Origin: Phycisphaerae bacterium | GTDB lineage: Bacteria > Chloroflexota > Anaerolineae > 4572-78 > J111 | Reading direction: 5' to 3' | DNA: 64,000 bases | Assembly: GCA_028285035.1 (NCBI GenBank) | Contig: JANQQF010000036.1 | Coordinates: forward strand, 1 to 64,000 | In this document: positions 56,101-64,000 of the stretch, piece by piece | Position numbering within the stretch: position 1 is the stretch's first letter | Layout of the letters: every line of letters starts with the position of its first letter | The notes under the pieces: model-generated | The model's input: the letters and a program-made list of their open reading frames with translations, nothing else | Told to the model about the DNA's origin: nothing | The model's database searches: none | Position numbers and translations under genes: made by a program

Positions 56101-59100
56101 CCATCTGCCCGACTATATGATCCCTGCCGCCTTTGTTATGTTGGATGATCTCCCCATTGATCCAAATGGTAAGATAAATCGCCGTGCTTTGCCCGCGCCT
56201 GATACAAGTCGCATTGATGTCACTGATTTTGTTGCACCTGAAGGGGCCGTCCAAGAGATGCTGGCTGAGATGTGGCAAGAGCTTTTGCAGTTTGAGCGCA
56301 TCGGTGTTCACGATAATTTTTTCCACTTGGGCGGACACTCGCTGTTAGCAACTCAGATTGTCTCTCGCTTACGTCAGGCCTATGCGATTGATGTGTCCGT
56401 ACGTACACTGTTTGAGGCACCGACGATCGCTGAGTTGGCCGCTCTCATTGAGGGTGAACAGGTGAAATCGAAAGACGGTGAGGTGAGGGCAACCGACCCA
56501 ATTCAACCAATGATGCCCCAACCTTTGACACAGCCAGTGTCGGTCCCTCTCACGCTAGGCCAAGAAGGCATCTGGTATACTGAGCAATTACGTCCCGGCA
56601 GTGCTGCCTACAATATGCCAATGGTGTGGCGGGTTGGTGGGGCGTTGGACGTGGCTGTGCTGGAACAAAGTTTGAATGTCCTGATCCAACGTCACACTGT
56701 ATTCCGTACGCATTTTGAGGTTAGTGAGGGACAACCGAAGGCAATCGTTTGGCCTGATATGCACATCACACTTGATAAAGCTGACCTACAACATCTACCC
56801 CAAAGTGAGCAGGCTCAGCAAGTCGATACCTTGATTCAGGCTGAAGCTAACCGCCCCTTTGATCTGACTGAAGCTCCCCTACTGCGGGCAAGTGTTATTC
56901 AGCTGGACCCAACGTCATTCATCGTCACTCTAACAATCCATCATATTATCGGTGATGGGTGGTCGTTAGGCGTTTTAGCTCGAGATTTGACGGCAATTTA
57001 CAACGCCCTCATTGTTGGTCAAACCCCAACTTTGCCTGATTTATCGATACAGTATGCTGATTTTGCTCACTGGACACAAGCCCAGCAGGAAGGCGAACGC
57101 TTCGCCAACCATCTGGCTTACTGGGAACAACGGTTGGCCGATGCACCTCCGATTTTAGAGCTGCCGACCGACTATGTACGACCTTCTGTGTACAACTACA
57201 CAGGCGATCAGGTGTCACTCACCTTGCCGCCATCATTGACCGAGGCGATAGGTGTCCTAAGCCGTCAGCATCAGGCAACGCTTTTTATGACCTTACTGAC
57301 TGCATTTAAAATGCTACTTTATCGCTACACAGCCCAATCTCAGATTGTGGTGGGCAGTCCCATCATCCATCGCCCCCAACCTGAATTGGAACCACTTGTT
57401 GGCTACTTTTTGAATAATCTGGTATTGCATACAGATCTCTCAGGTGAGCCAACCTTTAGGGAGTTGTTGGACAAAGTGCGACAAACCAGTCTTGATGCTT
57501 ACACCTATCAAGATGTGCCCTATGAGACAATTGTCCAGCGCCTCCGGCCAGAGCGAGATTTGAGCTACAACCCGCTTTTTCAAGTAGCGTTCAATTTGTT
57601 AAGCGCCACAATTGACCATAGTCAGCTCAATTTGGCCGATTTGAATGTGGAGACTGTATCCCAAAGTGAGATTGAGGCTCATTCGAAGTTTGATTTGACG
57701 CTCTATGTGCGTCCAAATGAGACAGAAATCCAGCTCTATCTTGTCTATCGCACTGATCTGTTCCGACCCGAACGGATGAATGAGATGTTGACCCAGTACC
57801 AGCATCTTCTTCATCAAATTGTGGCTGATCCATCTCAATCAATCAGTGCTTACCCACTGAATACACCCTCAGCTAAGGATATATTACCGAATCCGTTACA
57901 CCCAGTGTCCGCCCCGACTCAACCCCTCGTCACTGATTTGATTGCCGCTTGGGCTAAAAAATCACCCGATCATCCAGCGCTTAGTCAGGGCAATCGAACA
58001 TGGACTTATCAGCAATTGATTGCTCAGGGGTACCACATAGCCCGAAACTTACGGGCCAGCGAGGTTCAGACTGGTGATGTGGTCGCTATTTATGGGACAC
58101 GACAATTTGGCTTGATTACCAGTATCCTCGGGACGCTGTTAAGCGGCGGGGTCTTTATCTTGATCGATCCTTTTTTGCCCGATGAGCGTAAGCGGATGTT
58201 GCTTCAGGAAGCTGGCGTCAAATGGCTTATTTTGGTGGACGGGGTGTCTGATTTATCACCGGCTGAAGATTGGTTGAATGATGATATTGCTGGGCGTCTA
58301 TCCGTAGATGGCGTAACCGGGCAGGTCAATGTAGGGCTAGATGTTACGAATATTATCTTGCCGACTGTTGATGAGAATGATCCTGCTTACATCTTTTTCA
58401 CTTCTGGCTCAACCGGCAAACCAAAAGGTATCTTGGGGTGTCACAAGGGATTGAGCCATTTTATTCGCTGGCAAAGCGAAACGTTTGAGGTTACCCCCAA
58501 TGATCGTGTTGCCCAACTGATCGGCCTTTCCTTTGATGTCATTCTCCGCGATATTTTTCTTCCCCTGACGCGCGGAGCCACTTTGTGCCTGCCAGATCAA
58601 GTGGATGGCCTTAATTTGGCCGATCCTATCGCTTGGTTTAATGAGGCCCGGATTACGATGTTGCATACTGTTCCGGCGCTGGTGCAAACTTGGTTGGCAA
58701 CGGATGAGGCATTACCACAATTGCCCCACCTCCGTTGTGCATTTTTTGCTGGTGAACCATTGACCGATAACTTGGTCGCACGATGGCGAGAGATGTGTCC
58801 CAATAGTCAGGTCGTCAATCTCTATGGTCCCACTGAAACGACGATGGCGAAATGTTACTACGTGGTTCCCGAAGCGACGCAGCCTGGGGTGCAGCCCATC
58901 GGCCACCCCCTGCCCCAAACCCAAATATTCATTATGGCCGAGAATGATCGACCATGTGGTTTGTATGAGCCAGGCCAGATTGTGATCCGCACTCCGTTCC
59001 GAACGCTGGGCTACATCAATGCCTCCCCAGAAGCACAAAAGCAATTCAGACCTAATCCATTTACGGATGATCCCCAAGATTTGTTTTATTACACGGGTGA

Positions 59101-59725
59101 TTTGGGGTATTACCAAGCGGATGGCATCTTGACGATTTTGGGACGGATGGACGATCAGGTCAAAGTGCGTGGGGTGCGCATTGAACTGGGCGAAATTATT
59201 GCTACCTTGGCCCAACATCCGGCTGTACAAGCCAATACTGTGATTGCCAAGCAGGATGAGCAAGGCCAAAACTACTTGGTAGCTTATGTTGTTGCAAAAG
59301 TAGGCGATGTTCTAGATGAAGTCGAACTAAGTACCTATTTAAGCAAAATTTTGATGCCTGCAATGATCCCTACTGCGTTTGTCCCCTTGGATCGACTTCC
59401 CTTGTTACCGACCGGAAAAGTCAATCGACGGCAGTTACCAGAGCCAAACCTAAGCAGCACCCACTTGACAGATAATTTTGTGGAACCAGAAGGAATAATT
59501 GAGGAAATGGTGGCCGAGCTATGGCAAGCCGTGTTGAGGCTTGATCGTGTGGGACTTTACGACAATTTCTTTCATTTAGGGGGACACTCATTATTAGCAA
59601 TCCAGTTTTTGGCTCGGCTTAAACAAGCGTATGGTATCGATTTGCCCTTGCCTACCCTGTTTGAGGCTCCGACGATTGCTGAATTAACCCCACTCATAGA
59701 ACACATATTGATATCGGAGGAATGA
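53162..59725 (+). CDS. Bimodular NRPS, TubC-docking C-A-T-C-A-T
   Basis: In this 2187-aa protein residues 1-55 match a TubC-type N-terminal docking domain (WAEGDKLKFRAPQGAL). Module 1 has HHIISDG (near 187), YTSGSTGQPKG (near 665) and a carrier (near 1055). Its pocket residues read D A L W L G G T F, which matches the valine-type code. Module 2 has HHIIGDG (near 1260), FTSGSTGKPKG (near 1746) and a carrier (near 2139). Its pocket reads about D V R H F A L M A with RDIF, again a Lys2-like pattern. There is no thioesterase or epimerase. The gene begins 34 bp after the C-A-T-TE gene with a weak ribosome-binding site. Its docking domain should accept a chain from a partner with a matching C-terminus. 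Confidence 0.93.
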   Translation: MTTTELLNQLTQQGVQLWAEGDKLKFRAPQGALTTEQQILLKKHKADLLRVLGNPDTCPVSFSQQRLWFLHQMEPDSAFYNTPLLFELTGHLDLVALGKTLNEIVRRHDTLRTTFTTVDDEPIQIVAPYHPFTVSALDIQEEIKQGGAKQKYIDAEFKQPFDLESGPLIRFKLLRLAETRFQLLITMHHIISDGWSQAVLHRELTSLYTAFIQDQPSPLPELPLQYADFSRWQQAWFQGERTQIQLTYWQTKLAGHLPILDLPMDHPRPATQSFWGRRHIITIPQTLYEALKTLSRQENNTLFVTLLTAFKVLLFRYTQQTDILVGMPVANRTRSDVEPLIGFFVNTLVLRTDLSNTPTFRELLQTVRQTVLEAQAHQDLPFEKLVEVLQPERNLSYSPLVQVMISLESGLQSSVELPELTLTTQDVDDGSAKFDLFLDMSETEAGLQVQFQYNIDLFEAETIERMAGHYQTLLENIVTNPDASVAEISMLTAAEQYQLLHLWPDTATAYPRDALIHQLFEAQAEQSPDAVALVFEDRVLTYADLNHQANQLAHYLKTAEVKPGDFVGLCLDRSIELIVGTLAILKAGAAYVPLDPAYPDERLTFMFNDTQMPLLLTDSRLVHQLPPYTGQLVCLDDEWAKIEQQPVTNLSDTLEPVTAQDLAYVMYTSGSTGQPKGVCVTHRNVVRLVKETNFITITDDDTFLQFAPISFDAATLEIWGPLLNGGRLVVFPAGLPTLETLGDVIEQNGVTTLWLTAGLFHQMVDTQLDKLRGVRQLLAGGDVLSVSHVRRVLDELPDTCLINGYGPTENTTFTTCYPMTRGTMFETSVPIGKPIANTQVYILDAQMKPVPIGVPGELYTGGDGVSQGYLNRPDLTAEKFISNPFSSEAELKLYRTGDLARYLPDGNVEFLGRIDNQVKIRGFRIELGEIETILSQHLDVEKCVVVAREDRPGNKRLVAYVVGKQETEAKQADLRQHLKIHLPDYMIPAAFVMLDDLPIDPNGKINRRALPAPDTSRIDVTDFVAPEGAVQEMLAEMWQELLQFERIGVHDNFFHLGGHSLLATQIVSRLRQAYAIDVSVRTLFEAPTIAELAALIEGEQVKSKDGEVRATDPIQPMMPQPLTQPVSVPLTLGQEGIWYTEQLRPGSAAYNMPMVWRVGGALDVAVLEQSLNVLIQRHTVFRTHFEVSEGQPKAIVWPDMHITLDKADLQHLPQSEQAQQVDTLIQAEANRPFDLTEAPLLRASVIQLDPTSFIVTLTIHHIIGDGWSLGVLARDLTAIYNALIVGQTPTLPDLSIQYADFAHWTQAQQEGERFANHLAYWEQRLADAPPILELPTDYVRPSVYNYTGDQVSLTLPPSLTEAIGVLSRQHQATLFMTLLTAFKMLLYRYTAQSQIVVGSPIIHRPQPELEPLVGYFLNNLVLHTDLSGEPTFRELLDKVRQTSLDAYTYQDVPYETIVQRLRPERDLSYNPLFQVAFNLLSATIDHSQLNLADLNVETVSQSEIEAHSKFDLTLYVRPNETEIQLYLVYRTDLFRPERMNEMLTQYQHLLHQIVADPSQSISAYPLNTPSAKDILPNPLHPVSAPTQPLVTDLIAAWAKKSPDHPALSQGNRTWTYQQLIAQGYHIARNLRASEVQTGDVVAIYGTRQFGLITSILGTLLSGGVFILIDPFLPDERKRMLLQEAGVKWLILVDGVSDLSPAEDWLNDDIAGRLSVDGVTGQVNVGLDVTNIILPTVDENDPAYIFFTSGSTGKPKGILGCHKGLSHFIRWQSETFEVTPNDRVAQLIGLSFDVILRDIFLPLTRGATLCLPDQVDGLNLADPIAWFNEARITMLHTVPALVQTWLATDEALPQLPHLRCAFFAGEPLTDNLVARWREMCPNSQVVNLYGPTETTMAKCYYVVPEATQPGVQPIGHPLPQTQIFIMAENDRPCGLYEPGQIVIRTPFRTLGYINASPEAQKQFRPNPFTDDPQDLFYYTGDLGYYQADGILTILGRMDDQVKVRGVRIELGEIIATLAQHPAVQANTVIAKQDEQGQNYLVAYVVAKVGDVLDEVELSTYLSKILMPAMIPTAFVPLDRLPLLPTGKVNRRQLPEPNLSSTHLTDNFVEPEGIIEEMVAELWQAVLRLDRVGLYDNFFHLGGHSLLAIQFLARLKQAYGIDLPLPTLFEAPTIAELTPLIEHILISEE

Positions 59726-59810
59726 GAAAATAAATATGATTCGTAACGGATTGTACCAATGATAAAAGGAAACTTCAGTAATCTCATCCTCTATCAAACG
59801 AAAGTGAATT

Positions 59811-62800
59811 ATGACAAAAACCGAACTCCTTAACAAACTGACTCAAGAAGGTATTCACTTATGGGCTGAGGGCGACAGACTTAAATTTCGCGCCCCAAAG
59901 GGTGCGTTAACAGAAGAGTATCGTACGCTCTTAAAAGAGCACAAAGCTGAACTACTCCAAATATTGAGTGAGCCAAAAACCTTTCCGGTTTCCTTTGCTC
60001 AACAACGACTCTGGGTACTCTATCAACTGGAGCCAGACAGCCCCTTCTATAATATTCCGCTCAGCTTTGAATTTATAGGTACACTTGACTTAGACGCCTT
60101 GACCCAAACCCTCAATGAAATTATTCGCCGTCACGAAACCTTGCGGACAACATTTTCAACGGTCGATGGGGTCCCGATGCAAGTGATTACACCCTATCAC
60201 CCGTTTGACATCTCGATCATTGATTTGCGAGATCACTCAGAGGCGACGCGAGCCACCGAACAACAGCAGATTATTGAAGCTGAGATCAAAAAGCCTTTCG
60301 TTTTGGAGAGCGACACACTTATTCGGCTTAAGTTATTTCAACTGACCGAAACACATCACTATCTTCTCTTTATCATCCATCACATTATTGCCGATGGATG
60401 GTCGATGGGCATCCTATCTGATGAAATTGAGGCACTGTATACGGCCTTTGCCAAAAGTCAGCTTTCACCCTTGGTAGAGTTACCGTTGCAATATGCCGAT
60501 TATACTCAATGGCAGCGAGACTGGTTTCAAGGCGAGCGCGCCGAGACTCAACTGGCTTATTGGCAAAAGCAATTATCAGGTAAACTTCCTATTTTGAAGC
60601 TGCCGACGGACAAGCCTCGCCCACCTATTAAGACCTATCGCGGTAAGTGGCATGTAATGACAATGCCCAAAACGCTTGAAGATTCGCTCAAAACCTTAAG
60701 CCGAAAGAACAAAGCGACGCTGTTTATAACGCTATTGGCTGCGTTTAAGGTTCTGCTTTATCGATATACTCAACAAACCGATATTTTGGTTGGTGTCCCC
60801 TCAGCGAACCGCGGTCGAGTTGACATTGAAGCACTCATTGGCTTTTTTGTGAACACTTTTGTTCTTCGCAGTGATTTATCTGACAGCCCCACGTTTCGAA
60901 CCCTGTTGCAACAAGTACGAGAAACGGCTTTAGATGCCCAAGCACATCAAGATTTACCCTTTGAAAAGCTGGTCGAGGCTCTACAACCCGATCGTGACCT
61001 AAGCCATACGCCCCTGTTCCAGGTGATGTTCTCACTACAAAATACGACCCGACCACCTATTGAATTACCAGACGTAACATTGAAAGCTGGCCTACTTGAT
61101 GATGGGTCCGCCAAATTTGATCTTCTGTTGATGATGAGTGAGACGGACAATGGGCTGCAAGCTCGATTTCAATACGATATCGAGCTGTTCGAGGCCGAAA
61201 TGATTGAACGAATGGCCAGTCACTATCACACCCTGTTAGATAGTATTGTGGCCAATCCTGATACACCTATCGATCAGCTATTGTTGTTGCCTGAGACTGA
61301 AGCCGAACAGTTTGCTACTTGGAACGATACATATCAGGACTACCCCAAAGATCAATGCCTTCATCATCTGTTTGAGGCCCAAGTCGAGGTCACGCCCAAA
61401 GCCATTGCCGTGTTGTTTCCTGCTGAGGACGCATCCGCAGACCAATCACTGACCTATCGAGCGCTCAACGAACGCGCCAATCAATTGGCTCATTATCTGG
61501 TTAGTCTTGGTATCGGCCCTAATCACCGCGTCGGTCTCTATATCGAGCGCTCACTGGAAATGACCGTGGCGCTATTGGCCATTTTCAAGGCCGGGGCCGC
61601 CTATGTCCCGCTCGACCCAAACTACCCACAAGAGCGGCTAAATTTTATGCTGGTTGATGCTGAGGTCTCAGCCTTGCTTACTCAGGAAAGTCTGCGTAAC
61701 ACGCTAGCCGCCCCAAATGTGCCGATCATTTGCTTGGATCAAGACGAGCCACGATTGTCAGAATGGCCTATAGAAAATGTTGTCACTGATGTTAATCCGA
61801 GCCACCCAGCTTATATTATCTACACCTCGGGTTCAACAGGACGCCCCAAAGGGGTGGTGATGGGCCATGGTCCGCTTTACAATTTGATCCGCTGGAATCT
61901 GGATCAGCCTGGGTTTGCTGAGCCTATGCGCACCCTCCAATTTACGACCCTTAGCTTTGATGCCTCTTTCCATGAAATGTTTGCGACGTGGCCCGTTGGG
62001 GGAACCATGGTTTTGGTTGATGAGACGTTGCGGGCTGATTTTGAGCGTCTGATCCAATATATCGACTGTCATCGTATTGAACGTTTATTTTTACCATTTG
62101 TGGCCCTACATCATCTTGCCATGGCCGCTAACAATTTAGCCTTGTCATCCCTTAGCTTGCGTCACATCGTCACGGCCGGGGAGCAGCTAAAAATTACACC
62201 TGACTTGGCTGAGATGTTCAACAAGCTAGAAAATTGTCGTCTACACAATTATTATGGCCCATCTGAAAGTCACGTGGTGACTGCATTTACCTTGGGGGAG
62301 ACAGTGGCTGAGTGGCCGAGTTTGCCGCCCATCGGTATCCCCATTGCCAACACCCAGATTCATCTGCTGGATGCCTATTATCAACCCGTACCGATTGGTA
62401 TTCCTGGCGAATTATACATTGGTGGGGATTGTCTGGCTGATGGATATCTCAATCGGCCTGAACTGACCGCCGAACGTTTTATTGATTTGCCCCCAACCCT
62501 ACAATCGAGATATGCGCCAGGAAAACTGTACAAGTCAGGGGATTTAGCCCGCTATCTCCCTGATGGCAATATCGAATTCCTAGGTCGGATTGATCATCAG
62601 GTCAAGATTAGGGGCTTTCGCGTTGAATTAGGTGAGATTGAAACCTTCCTGAACCGACATTCAGCGGTGGAAAAATGTGTCGTAGTCACTCGTGAGGATA
62701 CACCCGGCGATAAACGCTTAGTGGCCTATGTGGTTAGTAATCAACAAACCATTGATGAAGGTCGCGAGCGCAATGAGCAGAAAAGCGACCTGATTTCCAC

Positions 62801-63197
62801 CCTCCGGCACTATCTCAAAACACATCTGCCTGACTATATGATCCCTGCCGCCTTTGTCGAATTGGATGATCTGCCGATTAATCCCAATGGTAAGGTGGAT
62901 CGCTTGGTTCTCCCTGCCCCTGATGCAAGTCATCTTGAGGTTGCTGAGTTTGTGCCGCCTGAGGGCCCGATTGAAGAGATGCTGGCTGAGGTATGGCAAG
63001 ATATTTTATCAGTTGACCGTGTTGGCCTGTATGATAACTTTTTCAACTTGGGAGGGCACTCCCTGTTAGCGACCCGTATGGTATCTCGTCTTCGGCAAGA
63101 GTATGAAATTGATTTATCACTACGGACCCTATTTGAGGCACCAACGATTGCTGAGTTGACGCCACTTATAGAGAATATATTGATGTCGGAGGAATGA
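59811..63197 (+). CDS. NRPS module, TubC-docking C-A-T
   Basis: The 1128-aa protein has the same layout as module 1 of the preceding gene: a TubC-type docking domain (1-55), condensation (HHIIADG near 190), adenylation (YTSGSTGRPKG near 669) and carrier (LGGHSLLA near 1080). The docking, condensation and carrier parts are very close to those of the preceding protein, pointing to duplication of a whole module; the adenylation core differs. Pocket residues read about D A H F V A Y V V, for which I know no reliable match. Asp235 is present, so an alpha-amino acid is likely. No thioesterase follows, so the chain must pass to the next protein. The next gene begins 73 bp downstream. Confidence 0.93.
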   Translation: MTKTELLNKLTQEGIHLWAEGDRLKFRAPKGALTEEYRTLLKEHKAELLQILSEPKTFPVSFAQQRLWVLYQLEPDSPFYNIPLSFEFIGTLDLDALTQTLNEIIRRHETLRTTFSTVDGVPMQVITPYHPFDISIIDLRDHSEATRATEQQQIIEAEIKKPFVLESDTLIRLKLFQLTETHHYLLFIIHHIIADGWSMGILSDEIEALYTAFAKSQLSPLVELPLQYADYTQWQRDWFQGERAETQLAYWQKQLSGKLPILKLPTDKPRPPIKTYRGKWHVMTMPKTLEDSLKTLSRKNKATLFITLLAAFKVLLYRYTQQTDILVGVPSANRGRVDIEALIGFFVNTFVLRSDLSDSPTFRTLLQQVRETALDAQAHQDLPFEKLVEALQPDRDLSHTPLFQVMFSLQNTTRPPIELPDVTLKAGLLDDGSAKFDLLLMMSETDNGLQARFQYDIELFEAEMIERMASHYHTLLDSIVANPDTPIDQLLLLPETEAEQFATWNDTYQDYPKDQCLHHLFEAQVEVTPKAIAVLFPAEDASADQSLTYRALNERANQLAHYLVSLGIGPNHRVGLYIERSLEMTVALLAIFKAGAAYVPLDPNYPQERLNFMLVDAEVSALLTQESLRNTLAAPNVPIICLDQDEPRLSEWPIENVVTDVNPSHPAYIIYTSGSTGRPKGVVMGHGPLYNLIRWNLDQPGFAEPMRTLQFTTLSFDASFHEMFATWPVGGTMVLVDETLRADFERLIQYIDCHRIERLFLPFVALHHLAMAANNLALSSLSLRHIVTAGEQLKITPDLAEMFNKLENCRLHNYYGPSESHVVTAFTLGETVAEWPSLPPIGIPIANTQIHLLDAYYQPVPIGIPGELYIGGDCLADGYLNRPELTAERFIDLPPTLQSRYAPGKLYKSGDLARYLPDGNIEFLGRIDHQVKIRGFRVELGEIETFLNRHSAVEKCVVVTREDTPGDKRLVAYVVSNQQTIDEGRERNEQKSDLISTLRHYLKTHLPDYMIPAAFVELDDLPINPNGKVDRLVLPAPDASHLEVAEFVPPEGPIEEMLAEVWQDILSVDRVGLYDNFFNLGGHSLLATRMVSRLRQEYEIDLSLRTLFEAPTIAELTPLIENILMSEE

Positions 63198-63270
63198 GAG
63201 ATAAATGTGAGACTGAATTATTAATGCGTCGGAGCCTCTGTACCCCCTTAATTACCTGGGAGATTGTCTA

Positions 63271-64000
63271 ATGTCATCAAACCACTTGTCCAAAACCAAA
63301 ATATTAACTTCCTTTGAATTAAAGCCAGAAATGATTGAAACTACTGTGTCAGCTTGTTTTGAGGAGCAAGTTCAGCGTTATCCACAATATTTAGCGGTGC
63401 AAACACCAACCCAACGTTTTACTTATGAGGCCCTAAATCGAGCGGCCAACCAGATTGCCTCAGCTATTATAGAACAACTTGGTGAGGGCCAAGCCCGCGT
63501 TGCGTCGCTGCTGCAAACCCACTCGCTAACTATTCCGGCGCTGTTTGGCATTCTCAAAGCGGGAAAAACTTGGGTGCCTATCGACCCTAGCTACCCCCAA
63601 GCTCGTATTGCCTATATTTTTGATGACGCCACCGTAAGCTTGATCCTGACCGACAATGATAGCCTGGAAACGGCCCAGACGTTGGCTCAATCTGGGCAAA
63701 TTATTCTGAATGTTGATCAGTTAGCCTCAACCCTGTCTCAGGAAAATCCTCGTCTTAACTACTCGCCGGATGATCTTGCCTTTATCTTATACACCTCCGG
63801 TTCGACAGGGCAGCCCAAAGGAGTCATGGAGAATCACCGAACCCTGTTACATGGTGTTTTTGCCTATATTCACAGTTGTGGCTTGGTGCCTGAGGATCGC
63901 TTGGCCCTGTTGACCTCTCTTAGTTTTGTGGCTGGCTTTAGAGATGTACTCCGCGCCTTACTCAGTGGGGCTTCGATTAGCCCGTATCATCTCAAAAGTA
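63271..64000 (+). CDS. NRPS adenylation domain, partial (runs off the window)
   Basis: The frame is open from ATG 63271 to the end of the window, with GGGAG 8 bp before the start. The visible 243 residues are the N-terminal part of an adenylation domain without a preceding condensation domain: YTSGSTGQPKG is present near residue 172. At the Asp235 position the sequence reads SFVAGFRDVL, so the amino-binding Asp is replaced by Val, as in the A-T-TE protein of this locus. Both probably activate something other than an alpha-amino acid, or are inactive. Domains beyond the window end cannot be seen; a carrier and possibly a thioesterase are expected. Confidence 0.88.
   Translation, partial: MSSNHLSKTKILTSFELKPEMIETTVSACFEEQVQRYPQYLAVQTPTQRFTYEALNRAANQIASAIIEQLGEGQARVASLLQTHSLTIPALFGILKAGKTWVPIDPSYPQARIAYIFDDATVSLILTDNDSLETAQTLAQSGQIILNVDQLASTLSQENPRLNYSPDDLAFILYTSGSTGQPKGVMENHRTLLHGVFAYIHSCGLVPEDRLALLTSLSFVAGFRDVLRALLSGASISPYHLKS

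Overview
The window looks like a chromosomal segment from a free-living bacterium of moderate GC content. Several traits point to Chloroflexota, but I cannot prove that from the sequence: lipoproteins with Thr/Pro-rich linkers, a large membrane protein ending in an ILEI/FAM3-like domain, a small stand-alone beta-propeller protein, and intergenic repeats of the CGTGAT and GACAGGATTTA kinds. Genes generally use Shine-Dalgarno starts, and TGA is an ordinary stop codon in many of them. I found no tRNA, rRNA, transposase, prophage structural genes or CRISPR array.

Layout. (1) 1-2406: a 20-bp direct repeat at the edge, then a half-size-type ABC exporter closed by a strong terminator. (2) 2944-18711: five large same-strand genes. 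In order they are a 1400-aa protein of unknown family, a repeat-bearing fibre-like protein with a C-terminal S74 intramolecular chaperone, an HNH-motif protein with Ala/Gly/Pro-rich flanks, a 1621-aa beta-rich protein with a DUF6603-like C-terminal half, and a 704-aa protein of unknown family. They have no obvious signal peptides and look like one multi-component system of unknown function. (3) 18779-23785: a zinc-type medium-chain dehydrogenase, then a tightly overlapping hydantoinase/oxoprolinase pair (HyuA/HyuB). (4) 23901-27714, minus strand: a macro-domain protein, a glycine-zipper membrane peptide, a MITE-like palindrome, and a 912-aa polytopic membrane protein. (5) 27777-31151: a near-perfect promoter overlapped by a perfect inverted repeat, followed by a 65-aa protein, a TIGR01777-type epimerase and a MacB/DevC-type permease with its ATPase. 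(6) 31249-34028: divergent phosphofructokinase and glyceraldehyde-3-phosphate dehydrogenase genes. (7) 34145-35045: a four-CxxC zinc-ribbon protein and an AhpD-like protein whose second redox cysteine is encoded by TGA, with a well-placed bacterial SECIS-like hairpin. This is a strong selenoprotein candidate. (8) 35189-40572: two paralogous beta-helix lipoproteins and a convergent ten-repeat Asp-box beta-propeller. (9) 41038-64000: a nonribosomal peptide synthetase locus of at least seven genes, running off the window.

The NRPS locus contains A-T, A-T-TE, C-A-T, C-A-T-TE, (TubC)C-A-T-C-A-T, (TubC)C-A-T and a partial A domain. Two internal thioesterases both carry Cys in place of the usual Ser nucleophile. 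Two adenylation domains lack the Asp that normally binds the alpha-amino group, and two others resemble the Lys2/aminoadipate-reductase type. The locus is not a simple colinear assembly line and its product cannot be predicted from this window.

The three most interesting items are the TGA-containing AhpD-like gene, the five-gene giant-protein cluster, and the unusual NRPS locus.
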